A stretch of DNA of 64,000 nt from Aquisediminimonas profunda (GCF_019443285.1 NZ_CP080327.1:744001-808000), one strand, 5' to 3'. Positions 17,480 to 26,866 are shown, numbered from the stretch's first letter. Program-made: numbers and translations. Notes: generated by a model not told the origin, from the sequence alone.

Positions 17480-18544
17480 GTGTCCGCTCCCATTGCTCGT
17501 ATCAACGCCATCAGCACGGCTACTCCGGCGCATGACATTCATGAGGCCTTTATAGACTGGGCGCAAAAGCGTGTCTTGAATCCGCGCGATTCCAGTCTCT
17601 TCACTCGTATGGCGGCACGGTCTGGCATTGCCCATCGTTATTCCGTGCTTCCCAAAGGGCAGGATGGGGGATCGCCCGTGGCACCGGACGGCTTCTATGC
17701 CGGTGAAATACTGCCGCCCACGTCCGCGCGGATGGCTCTATATGGCGAACATGCGCCTGCCCTCGCGCTGCGGGCGATCGAAAAGCTCGGCGATCTGGGC
17801 GACATCACCCATATCGTGGTCGCCAGTTGCACAGGCTTTGTCGCACCGGGAATCGATCAGATCATAGCGGAGCGTTTGGGCCTGTCTCCATCGGTCGAGC
17901 GGCTGCTTGTCGGGTTCATGGGTTGTTATGCAGCAATATCCGCCCTGCGCAGCGCGCGACATATTGTGCGATCCGAGCCTTCATCGCGGGTCCTTGTAGT
18001 AACCGTTGAGTTGTCGACACTGCATCTCCAACCGGATTCGACCCTTGAGCCCTTGCTTGCAATGCTGCAGTTCGGGGACGGAGCTGCAGCAGCACTGGTG
18101 ACCGCATCCGGACCGGGCTTGACCATTGAAGACCCCTTTGCGGCAACTCTTCCCGATTCAGGAAACCTGATTCGCTGGGATATCGGGGATCAGGGTTTTG
18201 CCATGCACCTGTCAGGCGCCGTGCCGGGACGTATAGCCGAAGCCCTGCGCGAGCCTGGCTTTCGCGAGACGCTGACGGGCGGCATGGATCCCAAACTGAT
18301 CGACGGCTGGGCGGTCCATGCCGGCGGGCGCTCGATTCTCGACGCTGTGTCGCATGCGCTGGCCCTTGATGACGATGCTCTCGACATCTCGCGCGGCGTC
18401 CTGCGGAATTTTGGCAACATGTCGTCCGCGACGCTCATGTTTGCATTGGCAGGATTTGGCGACAGGCCCGTGAAGCATGGCGTTGCCCTGGCCTTTGGTC
18501 CCGGCCTTGCGGCAGAGGGATTCCTTTTCCGCGGGATCAATTGA
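17480..18544 (+). CDS. Type III polyketide synthase
   Basis: A 354-residue chalcone/stilbene-synthase-fold enzyme. The catalytic triad is visible: Cys in VGFMGCYAA (about 149), His in WAVHAGGRSILD (about 280) and Asn in NFGNMSSAT (about 313). The C-terminal GVALAFGPGLAAEGFLF loop is conserved in the family. It condenses malonyl-CoA onto a starter acyl-CoA, but product and starter cannot be read from the sequence. The start is GTG 17480. A methyltransferase and an FAD oxidoreductase follow with 1-bp spacing and overlap, so they probably tailor the product. Confidence 0.93.
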   Translation: MSAPIARINAISTATPAHDIHEAFIDWAQKRVLNPRDSSLFTRMAARSGIAHRYSVLPKGQDGGSPVAPDGFYAGEILPPTSARMALYGEHAPALALRAIEKLGDLGDITHIVVASCTGFVAPGIDQIIAERLGLSPSVERLLVGFMGCYAAISALRSARHIVRSEPSSRVLVVTVELSTLHLQPDSTLEPLLAMLQFGDGAAAALVTASGPGLTIEDPFAATLPDSGNLIRWDIGDQGFAMHLSGAVPGRIAEALREPGFRETLTGGMDPKLIDGWAVHAGGRSILDAVSHALALDDDALDISRGVLRNFGNMSSATLMFALAGFGDRPVKHGVALAFGPGLAAEGFLFRGIN

Positions 18545-18545
18545 C

Positions 18546-19232
18546 ATGTTGGCCCATCGATCGCTCCGTGATGAATTGATGGACGATCCGGCTCTGGACC
18601 TTGCGACATATGCCGCTGTCCTGGGCGATCTTTCGCAGGTCAATACAATAACCATGGCACGCAGGCCGACGCTTGGTTTCCTTGACCGCGCGCTGCGCGG
18701 AGCCAAGACATTCCGGCTGCTCGATGTCGGGTTTGGCGACGGAGACATGCTCCGGGCGATTGCGCGCTGGGCAGCGAATCGCGGGCTCAAGGCTGAACTG
18801 GTCGGTATCGACCTCAATCCCCGCAGCGAAACTGTGGCACGTGCTGCCACGCCTGCCGGGTTGGACATCGACTGGCGAACGGGCGACTATGCCGACCTTG
18901 CTGGAGAACCGTGGGACTTTGTCGTGTCCAGTCTCGTTGCACACCACATGACGCACGATCAGCTGATCGCTTTCCTGCGCTTCATGGATCGGCATGGCTC
19001 AAGAGGCTGGTTCATCAACGATCTGCATCGCCATGGCTTTGCCTATTTGGGCTTTCCGCTGCTTGCCCGATTGTTTTTCTGGCATCCGATCGTCCGTCAT
19101 GATGGCCAGCTGTCGATTGCGCGGTCCTATCGTCCCGCCGAATGGCCCCCGCTGCTCAAGGAAGCAGGTATTGCACGCGCGCGCGCCTATCGCGCCTTTC
19201 CCTTTCGGTTATGCGTCGAAACGATCCGCTGA
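18546..19232 (+). CDS. Class I SAM-dependent methyltransferase of the PKS cluster
   Basis: A 228-residue protein with SAM motif I LLDVGFGDGDML, an acidic residue ending strand 2 (VGIDLNPRS), and FVVSSLVAHHMT as motif II/post-II. A C-terminal part (YLGFPLLARLFFWHPIVRHDG) is found in methyltransferases that accompany type III PKS genes. It likely methylates the polyketide or derived phenol. ATG 18546 comes one base after the PKS stop; the end overlaps the FAD gene by 22 bp. Confidence 0.85.
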   Translation: MLAHRSLRDELMDDPALDLATYAAVLGDLSQVNTITMARRPTLGFLDRALRGAKTFRLLDVGFGDGDMLRAIARWAANRGLKAELVGIDLNPRSETVARAATPAGLDIDWRTGDYADLAGEPWDFVVSSLVAHHMTHDQLIAFLRFMDRHGSRGWFINDLHRHGFAYLGFPLLARLFFWHPIVRHDGQLSIARSYRPAEWPPLLKEAGIARARAYRAFPFRLCVETIR

Positions 19233-20287
19233 TCGTCGGCGGCGGCCCGGCCGGGACCTCCGCTGCGATCTCGCTTGCCATGGCCGGGGTGCGTCCAGTC
19301 CTGCTTGAGCGACAGCGGGTAACCGGAGATGCTCTATGCGGCGGTTTCCTGAGCTGGCGGACGCTTCAATCGCTGGAACGACTGGGCATAGAGGGTCTGG
19401 AGGGCCATGACATCGATCGGTTGCGGGTCTTTGCCGGACAGGCGACGGCCGAGGCTCCCCTGCCGCACAAGGCCCTTGGCATTTCGCGACAGCAACTCGA
19501 TTCTCTCTTGCTGGCGCGGGCCGAAGCTGCGGGCGCGGGGATTGAGCGCGGTGTTACAGTGCGCGAATGGCACGACGGCACTTTGGAGACTGCGGATGGC
19601 GCCTCGCTGAAGCCCGAGACGCTGTTCCTTGCAAGCGGCAAGCATGACATCCGCGGTCTTGCGCGGCCGCGACAGGACCCGGGGAACCAGACCCTGGGCA
19701 TTCGCGTCCGGCTGGCGGCGCATCCCTCTTTGGCAAGGCTGGTTGGCGGTGCGGTCGAACTGCACATGTTCGAACGGGGCTATTGCGGTGTGGAACTGCA
19801 GGAAGGTGAGCGAGGCAATCTGTGTCTCGCAGTCCGCAAGTCACGGCTTGCGGACTATGGCGGCGACCCGGAGGTCCTTCTGGCGGCTTGGGCGGCGGAA
19901 AGTCCCGCCTTTGGTGAACGCCTCGCGTTTCGTGAAAAGGGCTGCGACGCCATAGGCGCAGTCCCCTATGGCTGGATCGCGCGCGCGACGCTGCCCGGCG
20001 TTTTTCGGCTGGGAGACCAGTCCGCCGTGATTCCGTCGCTGTCCGGTGAAGGCAATGGCATTGCCCTGGCCAGCGGCATTCTCGCCGCCAATGGCTGGCT
20101 GGCTGGTGAAACTGCTGACCGCTTCCAAACTCGCCTCGCCAGAGCGACGACGCGCCCGATCGGCATAGCCTGCTGGCTGTGGCATTGGGGCGAGCGCAAG
20201 GATACTGCCCGATTGATTGCGGGCGGCGTCCGTTTTGCGCCCTGGCTGGCTGGCCGATTTGCCGAATGGACGCGGATTTCCCATTGA
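19211..20287 (+). CDS. FAD-dependent oxidoreductase (geranylgeranyl reductase/hydroxylase type) of the PKS cluster
   Basis: A 358-residue flavoprotein. The dinucleotide motif [16 protein letters not shown] is at residues 8-23, followed by a glutamate (LLERQ), [10 protein letters not shown] and the FAD motif [22 protein letters not shown]. It resembles the geranylgeranyl reductase/aromatic hydroxylase group. Together with the PKS and methyltransferase it suggests oxidation of a phenolic product, perhaps to a quinone. Start ATG 19211 lies within the end of the methyltransferase gene. Confidence 0.85.
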   Translation: MRRNDPLIVGGGPAGTSAAISLAMAGVRPVLLERQRVTGDALCGGFLSWRTLQSLERLGIEGLEGHDIDRLRVFAGQATAEAPLPHKALGISRQQLDSLLLARAEAAGAGIERGVTVREWHDGTLETADGASLKPETLFLASGKHDIRGLARPRQDPGNQTLGIRVRLAAHPSLARLVGGAVELHMFERGYCGVELQEGERGNLCLAVRKSRLADYGGDPEVLLAAWAAESPAFGERLAFREKGCDAIGAVPYGWIARATLPGVFRLGDQSAVIPSLSGEGNGIALASGILAANGWLAGETADRFQTRLARATTRPIGIACWLWHWGERKDTARLIAGGVRFAPWLAGRFAEWTRISH

Positions 20288-20318
20288 TTGTGATCCATTG
20301 GTCTCCCACATTGAGGAC

Positions 20319-20723
20319 ATGGAACGACTCAATCTCAGCGAAGCCGAATGGCGGGAACGTCTGACACCGGAACAATTTGCCGTGCTGCGGCAGGCCGGGA
20401 CGGAACGCGCCTTTGCCGGAAACCTCAACTACAACAAGGCGTCAGGCCGCTATGATTGCGCCGGATGCGGCAATCCCCTGTTCGAAAGCGACCGCAAGTT
20501 CGATTCGGGGTCCGGTTGGCCGAGCTTCACTGCGCCCGTGGGTCCGGACGCAGTGACCGAACATCGTGACATCAGTCACGGCATGGTGCGCGTGGAAGTG
20601 CGCTGTGCAAGGTGCGATGGGCATCTTGGCCATGTCTTTCCCGACGGGCCGCCAGAAGATACGGGGCTGCGATACTGCATGAACAGCGTCGCGCTTGATT
20701 TCAAAGGCGCGGAAAAAGGCTGA
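20319..20723 (+). CDS. msrB: Peptide-methionine (R)-S-oxide reductase
   Basis: A 134-residue repair enzyme that reduces methionine-R-sulfoxide. Zinc cysteines CAGC (47, 50) and CARC (96, 99) and the catalytic Cys in RYCMNS (about 120) are all present, as are SGSGWPSF and [11 protein letters not shown]. The upstream in-frame extension overlaps the FAD gene and is not part of MsrB. It begins 31 bp after the PKS cluster and may be cotranscribed, though the function is housekeeping. Confidence 0.95.
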   Translation: MERLNLSEAEWRERLTPEQFAVLRQAGTERAFAGNLNYNKASGRYDCAGCGNPLFESDRKFDSGSGWPSFTAPVGPDAVTEHRDISHGMVRVEVRCARCDGHLGHVFPDGPPEDTGLRYCMNSVALDFKGAEKG

Positions 20724-20764
20724 CTCTTGCGGGCGAGTCCCGTGCGCCCTATCATCGCTGACCA

Positions 20765-22762
20765 ATGGCTCGCCGCAAAACCGCAAATCCTGCCCGACCT
20801 TGGTATGTCAGGGTCCTTCGCTACACCCTCTTCGCTGGATTGGCAGGGCTCGTCGCACTGGCAATTGCCGTGGGTGTCGCCTGGTCGACCCTTCCATCCT
20901 ATGAGGAATTGAAGCAATCGCCCAACGGACAGATGATCCGCGTGCATGCGGCGGATGGCACCGTCATCATCTCACTTGGCCCCAGTTTTGGCGCCTGGCT
21001 GCCCTATTCCGCCATTCCCAAGGTGATGACTGACGCCATGGTGTCGGTGGAGGACCGGCGTTATCGCTGGCATCCCGGCGTTGACCCACTTGGCATAGCC
21101 CGGTCAATGATCGTCCGCGTCGAAAAGGGGCATTTCACGCAGGGCGGCTCAACCATAACGCAGCAGTTGGCCCGCAACGTCTTCCTGACGAATGACAAGA
21201 CCTGGACGCGAAAGATCCGCGAAATCATCCTTGCGCTCGCGCTAGAGCGGAAATTCTCGAAAGATCAGGTCCTCGAACTCTACCTCAACCGCGTCTATTT
21301 TGGCGGCGGCGCCTATGGCATCGATGCTGCCTCAAGGAAATTCTTCGGGCATCCGGCAAATCAGCTGAGTCTCGCCGAGGCCGCGATCATCGCGGGCCTG
21401 GTCAAGGCGCCATCCAACTATTCGCCGACCGCAGATGCCAAGGCCGCGATCGGCCGCGCGGGTGTCGTACTGGCCGCGATGCAATCGGCCGGAGTGGTCA
21501 CCGCAGCCCAAGTCCAGGCTGCCGATCCGGCCAATGTGAAATTGGCACCGGAACAGAACAGCACGTCTGTTCGCTATTTCACCGATTGGGCCCTGCCGCA
21601 GCTCGAAACCCTGATCGACGAAAGCGAGGCACCGATCGACGTCTGGACGACGATCGACATCAACATGCAGCGAGCTGCAGACGCCGCGATCCGGGCCAAT
21701 GCCCCTCCGGGAACTCAGGGCGCCTTGGTTGCGATCGACAGGGACGGCGCTGTCCGCGCGATGGTTGGCGGAACCGATTACGTCACATCGATTTATAACC
21801 GCGCAACCCAGGCTGTTCGTCAACCGGGATCAGCGTTCAAGCTTTTCGTCTATCTCGCTGCGCTGGAAGCTGGCTTCAATGCCGAATCGCCGGTGGTCGA
21901 TGAGCCTGTGGACATCAACGGCTGGCGGCCACGCAATTCCAACGGCCGATTCGCAGGGGACATGAACCTGCGCACGGCCTTTGCCTACTCGGTGAATACA
22001 ATTGCGGCCAAAATTGGTGCCGAAGTCGGGACATCAGCCATTGCCGGCATGGCGCAGCGTCTGGGAATCACGACACCGATCAATACCTTGCCATCGATGG
22101 TCCTCGGGACATCGGACGTTCGCCTGATCGACATGACCCGGGCCTATGCCTCTGTTGCATCGAAGGGCGTCGCGATTGTCCCTTATGGCATTGTCAAAGT
22201 CACGACGGACAAGGGCGAGGTTCTCTATGAGCATGAGCCGGATCTTTCGCGGGTGCTGATCCCGCCTCAGGTGGCAGCAGGCATGACGGACTTGCTGCAA
22301 ACGGCGGTCAGCGTCGGCACGGGCAAGGCCGCACAAATCGGACGGCCCGTCGCAGGCAAGACCGGAACGACATCATCCAACAAGGACGGCTGGTTCATGG
22401 GCTTCTCGAGCGGATTGACGACCGGCGTGTGGATGGGGCGGGATGACGCCCGCACGGTTCGTGGCCTGCAGGGCGGGACAGCGCCTGCCCGGGCCTTCTC
22501 CGCTTTCATGCGGGTCGCTGTGGCAAACCGGAAGGTCGAGCCATTCGACACGCAGGTCACTTTGCCGGAATGGCAGCTCGAACCCGATGAAGAGACCTAC
22601 TTCGGCGGGCCGGACAACGGGGTATTTGTCGATGCCGACGGAAACCCGGTTGGCAGCCCAGAGGCAACGCCGGAAGGCGTGGTCGCGAATCCGGGTTCAC
22701 CGGACGATAGTGGCAATCCCCCTTCTGAACTCCTCCCTCAGGGTGATCGTCCAAACCAGTGA
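20765..22762 (+). CDS. Class A penicillin-binding protein (PBP1-type)
   Basis: A 665-residue bifunctional peptidoglycan synthase. One membrane helix (about 16-40) is followed by a transglycosylase domain with VSVEDRRYRWHPGVDPLGI and GGSTITQQLARNVFL, and then a transpeptidase domain with active-site SAFK in QPGSAFKLFVYL, SVN in YSVNTIA and KTGTT in AGKTGTTSSNKDGWFMG. The C-terminal ~60 residues are acidic and proline-rich. The end overlaps the convergent metallopeptidase gene by 25 bp. Confidence 0.94.
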   Translation: MARRKTANPARPWYVRVLRYTLFAGLAGLVALAIAVGVAWSTLPSYEELKQSPNGQMIRVHAADGTVIISLGPSFGAWLPYSAIPKVMTDAMVSVEDRRYRWHPGVDPLGIARSMIVRVEKGHFTQGGSTITQQLARNVFLTNDKTWTRKIREIILALALERKFSKDQVLELYLNRVYFGGGAYGIDAASRKFFGHPANQLSLAEAAIIAGLVKAPSNYSPTADAKAAIGRAGVVLAAMQSAGVVTAAQVQAADPANVKLAPEQNSTSVRYFTDWALPQLETLIDESEAPIDVWTTIDINMQRAADAAIRANAPPGTQGALVAIDRDGAVRAMVGGTDYVTSIYNRATQAVRQPGSAFKLFVYLAALEAGFNAESPVVDEPVDINGWRPRNSNGRFAGDMNLRTAFAYSVNTIAAKIGAEVGTSAIAGMAQRLGITTPINTLPSMVLGTSDVRLIDMTRAYASVASKGVAIVPYGIVKVTTDKGEVLYEHEPDLSRVLIPPQVAAGMTDLLQTAVSVGTGKAAQIGRPVAGKTGTTSSNKDGWFMGFSSGLTTGVWMGRDDARTVRGLQGGTAPARAFSAFMRVAVANRKVEPFDTQVTLPEWQLEPDEETYFGGPDNGVFVDADGNPVGSPEATPEGVVANPGSPDDSGNPPSELLPQGDRPNQ

Positions 22763-23409
22763 AGTTTCGCGCCGTGCGTTCGAAGCCACCGGCGGGACGG
22801 CGCTGGATCGTCACCCAACAGTTCAGCAACCAGTGCATGAAAATGTGGCCCGTGATTCATATGGACCCGATGCGCGACCTCATGTGCGACAGTTGCGCGG
22901 CGCACCGATGCGGGGGCGAGGATCAAGCGCCAACTGTAACGCAGATCTCCTGACGGCGAACAGCTGCCCCAGCGCGAAACCGGATCGCCGACACCGACAC
23001 GACCAAGCGTGACGCCAAGACGTCGAGAAAGTTCGCGGCTTTCTGCCTCCAGAACGATCTTGGCTTCGGCCTTCAGCCAACGCAGCACACGTCCGGCAAG
23101 TGTATCCAACGGCCCCCCCACCTGCACGACAGACCCCGATTTGCGCGGTTTACGCGGATAATGTTCCGACCAGTCGAGCGTGACGCTGGCTCCGGCGAGT
23201 GGCAGGGTCATTCCAGGGCGTATGGGCTGTGGCTCCGGCAGCGCCGCTAGCTGGGCTTCGACCCAACTGCGTTTCGACTCGGCCCAGCGCTGTGCCTCGG
23301 CAAGCGCGGCCCGCCGCGGAATGGTGAGGCGCACGTTGCCATCACTGGGGCTGACAATGAGGCGCATCTGTCGCGCGCGCGGCGAACGGACGACAATCAG
23401 GGGGCGCAC
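22738..23409 (-). CDS. YgjP-type (DUF45) zinc metallopeptidase
   Basis: A 223-residue protein with the zincin motif HEVAHRVHMNHGPHF near its C-terminus and the preceding RWGSCS and LILAPASV segments, all characteristic of the YgjP/DUF45 family of M48-like metallopeptidases. The substrate is not known. The start is a GTG at 23409 with a strong upstream GGGAGGAGA site; a longer frame runs into ycgN. The stop lies within the PBP gene on the other strand. Confidence 0.88.
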   Translation of the reverse strand: MRPLIVVRSPRARQMRLIVSPSDGNVRLTIPRRAALAEAQRWAESKRSWVEAQLAALPEPQPIRPGMTLPLAGASVTLDWSEHYPRKPRKSGSVVQVGGPLDTLAGRVLRWLKAEAKIVLEAESRELSRRLGVTLGRVGVGDPVSRWGSCSPSGDLRYSWRLILAPASVRRATVAHEVAHRVHMNHGPHFHALVAELLGDDPAPSRRWLRTHGAKLHWFGRSP

Positions 23410-23413
23410 ATGC

Positions 23414-23422
23414 TCTCCTCCC
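23414..23422 (-). promoter_or_regulatory. Ribosome binding site fixing the GTG start of the DUF45 gene
   Basis: GGGAGGAGA on the minus strand ends 4 bp before the GTG at 23409. No comparable site precedes the in-frame ATG at 23478, which lies inside ycgN. This supports the shorter protein. Confidence 0.7.
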
Positions 23423-23440
23423 GAAAAGACCGGTTCGGCC

Positions 23441-23869
23441 TCAGCCTTCGATGATATGATTTTCCAGATCGCCTGCATCGTCTTCCGATATTGTCCATCC
23501 CCTCACCGAGGCTCCCGCGCGATGGACAGCTTCGCGGTCGCCGCAAACCAGATAGTGCCATTCCGGAAGTGGCTTGCCCTCCGCCCGCAGAACATAAGCA
23601 CAGGTTTCAGGAAGCCAGTCCATTGTCTTGAGGCGGGCAGGTGTCAGCCGGATGCATTCCGGCACATAGGCATGCCGGTGCTTGTAATCTGAACACTGGC
23701 CGCTGCGTCGATCCAGCAGACGGCAGGCGACATTGGTTGGATGGAGTTCGCCGGTTTCATCATCTTCAAGCTTGTGGATGCAGCATTTGCCACACCCGTC
23801 ACACAAGGCTTCCCATTGGGCCCGGTCGAGTTTCTCGAGGGCCGCATCTTCCCAGAAACGCCCGCTCAT
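23441..23869 (-). CDS. YcgN family cysteine-cluster protein (UPF0260)
   Basis: A 142-residue protein with the cysteine cluster CDGCGKCCIHKLEDDETGE, followed by CRLLD...GQCSDY and PEC, the UPF0260/YcgN pattern suggesting a bound iron-sulfur or zinc centre (family PF03692). YHPLVC-like ending WHYLVCGD is conserved too. The function is unknown. It overlaps the SCO gene by 4 bp and probably shares its mRNA with SCO and the DUF45 gene. Confidence 0.9.
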   Translation of the reverse strand: MSGRFWEDAALEKLDRAQWEALCDGCGKCCIHKLEDDETGELHPTNVACRLLDRRSGQCSDYKHRHAYVPECIRLTPARLKTMDWLPETCAYVLRAEGKPLPEWHYLVCGDREAVHRAGASVRGWTISEDDAGDLENHIIEG

Positions 23870-24447
23870 TTGACCCAGCGCCCAAGCTCCCCGGCAATTT
23901 CCTCAGGCGATCCGGTTTCGGGAATGAGCGCAATCGGCTCGCCTGCAGGGCCATAAAGCGTTGACGAGCGGCTATGATCGACAAGGTAGGTGCCAGGCGT
24001 TGCGCCGGGACTCTTCTGAAAATAGACGCCATAGGCTCTCGCAACTGCGGCAATCGCCTCGGGTGAACCGGTCAGGCCAATCAGGCGCGGGTGAAAGGCC
24101 TTGGTGAAGGAACCAAGCGCCGCCGACGTATCACGTTCCGGGTCGACAGTAATAAACAGCGGCTGAACCTTTGCTCCACGCGCCGGATCCTGCTTTTCAA
24201 AGGCCTTGAGGCCCAGCATCAGCTTCTGCACGTCGACCGGACAAACATCCGGACAAAAGGTATAGCCGAAATAGACGAGCCGGTATTTGCCCCTGAAGTC
24301 GCTATCATGAACGGTCTTGCCGTCTTGATCGAGCAGGGTGAATGGACCGCCGATTTTTGCACCTTCGAGCGGGGCCTTTTCGGGTTGGCTTTGGCCGCAT
24401 GCGGCGAGCAGAAGCAGCGGAAGCAGAAATAGAAATCTGTTCATCAT
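23866..24447 (-). CDS. SCO1/SenC family copper-binding lipoprotein
   Basis: A 193-residue protein. The lipobox LLAAC places the lipidated Cys at 17. The thioredoxin-like fold carries CPDVC (Cys 65 and 69), and the third ligand His is in YLVDHSRS. SCO proteins deliver copper to, or reduce, the CuA site of cytochrome c oxidase. First gene of a three-gene minus-strand run (SCO, ycgN, DUF45), divergent from the ankyrin gene by about 60 bp. Confidence 0.92.
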   Translation of the reverse strand: MMNRFLFLLPLLLLAACGQSQPEKAPLEGAKIGGPFTLLDQDGKTVHDSDFRGKYRLVYFGYTFCPDVCPVDVQKLMLGLKAFEKQDPARGAKVQPLFITVDPERDTSAALGSFTKAFHPRLIGLTGSPEAIAAVARAYGVYFQKSPGATPGTYLVDHSRSSTLYGPAGEPIALIPETGSPEEIAGELGRWVK

Positions 24448-24507
24448 CTTGGCAGCCTTGCTTTGTTAAGCGGCTCTGCGCAAGAAGCGGGGAAAAGGCA
24501 ACAAGGC

Positions 24508-25107
24508 ATGACGATGTTAAAATCCCTCAAGGCGATGGCGCTGCTCGGGCTGCTTGTTCCGGGCGTAGCCTTTGCGCAGTTTTCGGACAGCTACAATTTC
24601 CTGAAGGCCGTCAAGGACCGGGATGGAAACAAGACAACCGAAATCATCTCAAAGCCCGGCAATGTGATTATCGACACACGGGATTCCACAACCGGTGAAA
24701 CAGCGCTCCACATCGTGACCCGCGAACGCGATGCCACCTGGATGCGATTCCTGCTGTCCCGCGGTGCAAAGACCGACATGCGCGATGCGCGCGGCAACAC
24801 ACCGCTCATGATCGCGGCGCAGATCGGCTTTCTTGAAGGGGCCCAGGCACTTCTGGCGAAGCGGGCCAGTGTCGACCTGACAAACAGCTCTGGCGAAACC
24901 CCGCTGATTCGTGCGGTCCAGAATCGTGATTCAGCGATGGTCCAACTTTTGATGGCCAACGGTGCCAACCCCAACAAGGTTGATTCGGGCGCTGGCCTCT
25001 CTGCGCGTGACTATGCCATCCGCGACCGCAGATCAGCAGCAATTCTGAAGCTTTTGGAAACGACAAAACCTGCGACAACGACGCCCAAGGCTGCGGGGCC
25101 AAACTAA
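24508..25107 (+). CDS. Exported ankyrin-repeat protein
   Basis: A 199-residue protein with a signal peptide (ALLGLLVPGVAFAQ) and about four ankyrin repeats, seen as TGETALHIVTRE, RGNTPLMIAAQIG, SGETPLIRAVQNRD and SARDYAIRDR at about 33-residue intervals. The C-terminus is Lys/Thr/Pro-rich. It probably acts in the periplasm as a binding protein; the partner is unknown. The start at 24508 follows AAGGC; in-frame TTG 24463 upstream lacks a clear site. It overlaps the convergent mmcB end by 4 bp. Confidence 0.8.
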   Translation: MTMLKSLKAMALLGLLVPGVAFAQFSDSYNFLKAVKDRDGNKTTEIISKPGNVIIDTRDSTTGETALHIVTRERDATWMRFLLSRGAKTDMRDARGNTPLMIAAQIGFLEGAQALLAKRASVDLTNSSGETPLIRAVQNRDSAMVQLLMANGANPNKVDSGAGLSARDYAIRDRRSAAILKLLETTKPATTTPKAAGPN

Positions 25108-25583
25108 AAGGCAGTATCGTCCTCTGCTTCGATCGAGACCAGCAATCGTCGGGCAGCTCGGCGCGCGAAGCGAAGCGTTTCAACCTTGCGACGGGCCGGT
25201 GCCAGCATCGTGCTTTGCGCTTCGCGCAGGATGGCCGCATCGTAGCGATCCGCGACTATCAGCCCCGTGCGTTCCGGCATCAAGGACGGCCGTTCCATCA
25301 GGCCAAGATCAAAGCCCTGGGGCACTGCCCAAAAATAACGGTCGCAATAATCAAGATAGTCGGGCCATTTCGAGTCGCCAAGCAGATCTGCCTTCGAAAC
25401 CTTGATTTCTACAATGGTCACCAGCCCCTTTGGCGAAAGAGCGAAGAGATCGGCCCGGCGGCCATTGCCCAAAGGCACTTCGGCAATGCTCAGCAAGTCG
25501 TGCCGCAAGAAGAGGCGCGAAACACCGCGTGCGACATCTGCCGCGACCAGCCTGTCCTCGGGGCCATAGTCCATGGAATCCAT
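25104..25583 (-). CDS. mmcB: MmcB family DNA repair protein
   Basis: A 159-residue protein with a nuclease-like core: RADLFALSPKGLVTIVEIKVSKADLLGD (Asp and Glu-x-Lys in restriction-endonuclease-fold spacing) and SKWPDYLDYCDRYFWAVP. This matches MmcB, described in Caulobacter as part of the mitomycin C damage response with the ImuABC mutasome. The mechanism is not established. Start at ATG 25583; an in-frame TTG 25601 upstream is possible. No imu genes lie nearby. Confidence 0.85.
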   Translation of the reverse strand: MDSMDYGPEDRLVAADVARGVSRLFLRHDLLSIAEVPLGNGRRADLFALSPKGLVTIVEIKVSKADLLGDSKWPDYLDYCDRYFWAVPQGFDLGLMERPSLMPERTGLIVADRYDAAILREAQSTMLAPARRKVETLRFARRAARRLLVSIEAEDDTAF

Positions 25584-25631
25584 GGCTGCGCCATAGAACA
25601 AGTCAGGAACGAAATCGAGGGCTTTTGCGAA

Positions 25632-26279
25632 TCAGCGATAGAAGACGTGGTTGCCGATTGTCGCGACCCGGTTCAGGCGCCAGCCCGGCGAAACGCGGCG
25701 CGCATGGAAATAGAGCGCGCTGCCAGCCGTGGAATTCCACATGTCATTGCCCGCAATCTTGGCAATTGCGACGGCCTGCTGCCAGTAATGGCTGCTGCGT
25801 GCGATCGGGGGGAAGCTGTTGCCCCTGACGAACGAGAATTGGCTGGGCTGGAAAACCACGCCACAAACCGACGATGGAAAGCGCCCGGAACGGGCACGAT
25901 TCATGATCACCTGAGCAACCGCAAGCTGGCCGTCAAGCGGCTCGCCCTTGGCTTCGAAATACACTGCGCCGGCCAGGCACTCTTCTTCACGGCTCGACGT
26001 TTCCGAGCCCGCATGCAGAGCCACAAGCTGCGACAAGGTCACGCGCGTCTCGTCACCAGCCAACGGCGATTCGGGTGTTTCGGGAATAATGGTATAATCA
26101 ACGGGCGTTTCGCCCTCTTGGGCGGCTGCCTCATAAACCGCACCTGGCAGCAATGAGCTCCGCTCTGCTTCAACAACATCTGCCGCCCCGAAAGCCGAGG
26201 CCGCGCCGGATCCGCTGAGCGCGGCCACGGCAAAAATCGAAAGGGCCGCACAAATAGCGGTCCGCTTCAAACGACTCAT
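25632..26279 (-). CDS. SleB-type cell wall hydrolase
   Basis: A 215-residue exported protein. A signal sequence (about 1-30) is followed by an unordered acidic stretch and a C-terminal Hydrolase_2 (SleB) domain beginning ECLAGAVYFEAKGEPLDGQ, continuing AVAQVIMNRA and ending WRLNRVATIGNHVFYR. Glu in the EAxGE segment is the probable catalytic acid. It probably cleaves peptidoglycan glycan strands. Start ATG 26279 (MSRLKRTA). 167 bp lie between it and the DUF1491 gene. Confidence 0.87.
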   Translation of the reverse strand: MSRLKRTAICAALSIFAVAALSGSGAASAFGAADVVEAERSSLLPGAVYEAAAQEGETPVDYTIIPETPESPLAGDETRVTLSQLVALHAGSETSSREEECLAGAVYFEAKGEPLDGQLAVAQVIMNRARSGRFPSSVCGVVFQPSQFSFVRGNSFPPIARSSHYWQQAVAIAKIAGNDMWNSTAGSALYFHARRVSPGWRLNRVATIGNHVFYR

Positions 26280-26446
26280 CTTCACACTTGCTTGTGCAGT
26301 GGATGGTCTGGCCGAAAACCCCAATACCCGGTTTTCGCGATCATCCCCTGTCTACGTCCCTGTCCAAAGCCCTACAACATTTTGGGTGACGACAAGGCTA
26401 CGCGCCTACATATGGACAGCGCCTCTGATTGTGCATCGCAACAGAG

Positions 26447-26791
26447 TCAAGCGCCGGATAGTCTATCCGCGACGAACCGTTCCGCATCCGGGACGTCCAG
26501 TTCAATAATCCAGAGGTCTGGGTCGCGCGATTGCCGGCGATCAAGATATTGCTGAAGTAACTCTTTGTTTTCAGCATCTTGAGGGCCCGTTCGAGTCCAC
26601 ACATAGGCTCCTGATGAGTCCAGCAGGCGCTCGAAAAGTGCGAAAAACTCTCCCTTTTCAAGGATCTGGACGAGAAGTGCACCGGACGTTGCATCTCCCT
26701 TCGCAATGATAGCAGCAAAACCTCCGATTTGGCCCGCCAGGCGCACCAGGGCGCTGGCCACCATTGTGCTGGTCAAGCGCGCGTCGCTCAT
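26447..26791 (-). CDS. DUF1491 family protein
   Basis: A 114-residue protein with the DUF1491 outline: an N-terminal helix (STMVASALVRLAGQIGGFAAIIAKGD) and ending DRRQSRDPDLWIIELDVPDAERFV. The family is alphaproteobacterial and often sits near ptsN, as here. No function is known and no catalytic motif is visible. Probably expressed with ptsN upstream (75 bp gap). Confidence 0.82.
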   Translation of the reverse strand: MSDARLTSTMVASALVRLAGQIGGFAAIIAKGDATSGALLVQILEKGEFFALFERLLDSSGAYVWTRTGPQDAENKELLQQYLDRRQSRDPDLWIIELDVPDAERFVADRLSGA

Positions 26792-26866
26792 ATGGCGAGT
26801 ACCACGCGACAGGGCGCGTCATCACACAAAGAAAACAGGACAGGACTCGGAGTGTGCATACCGCCA

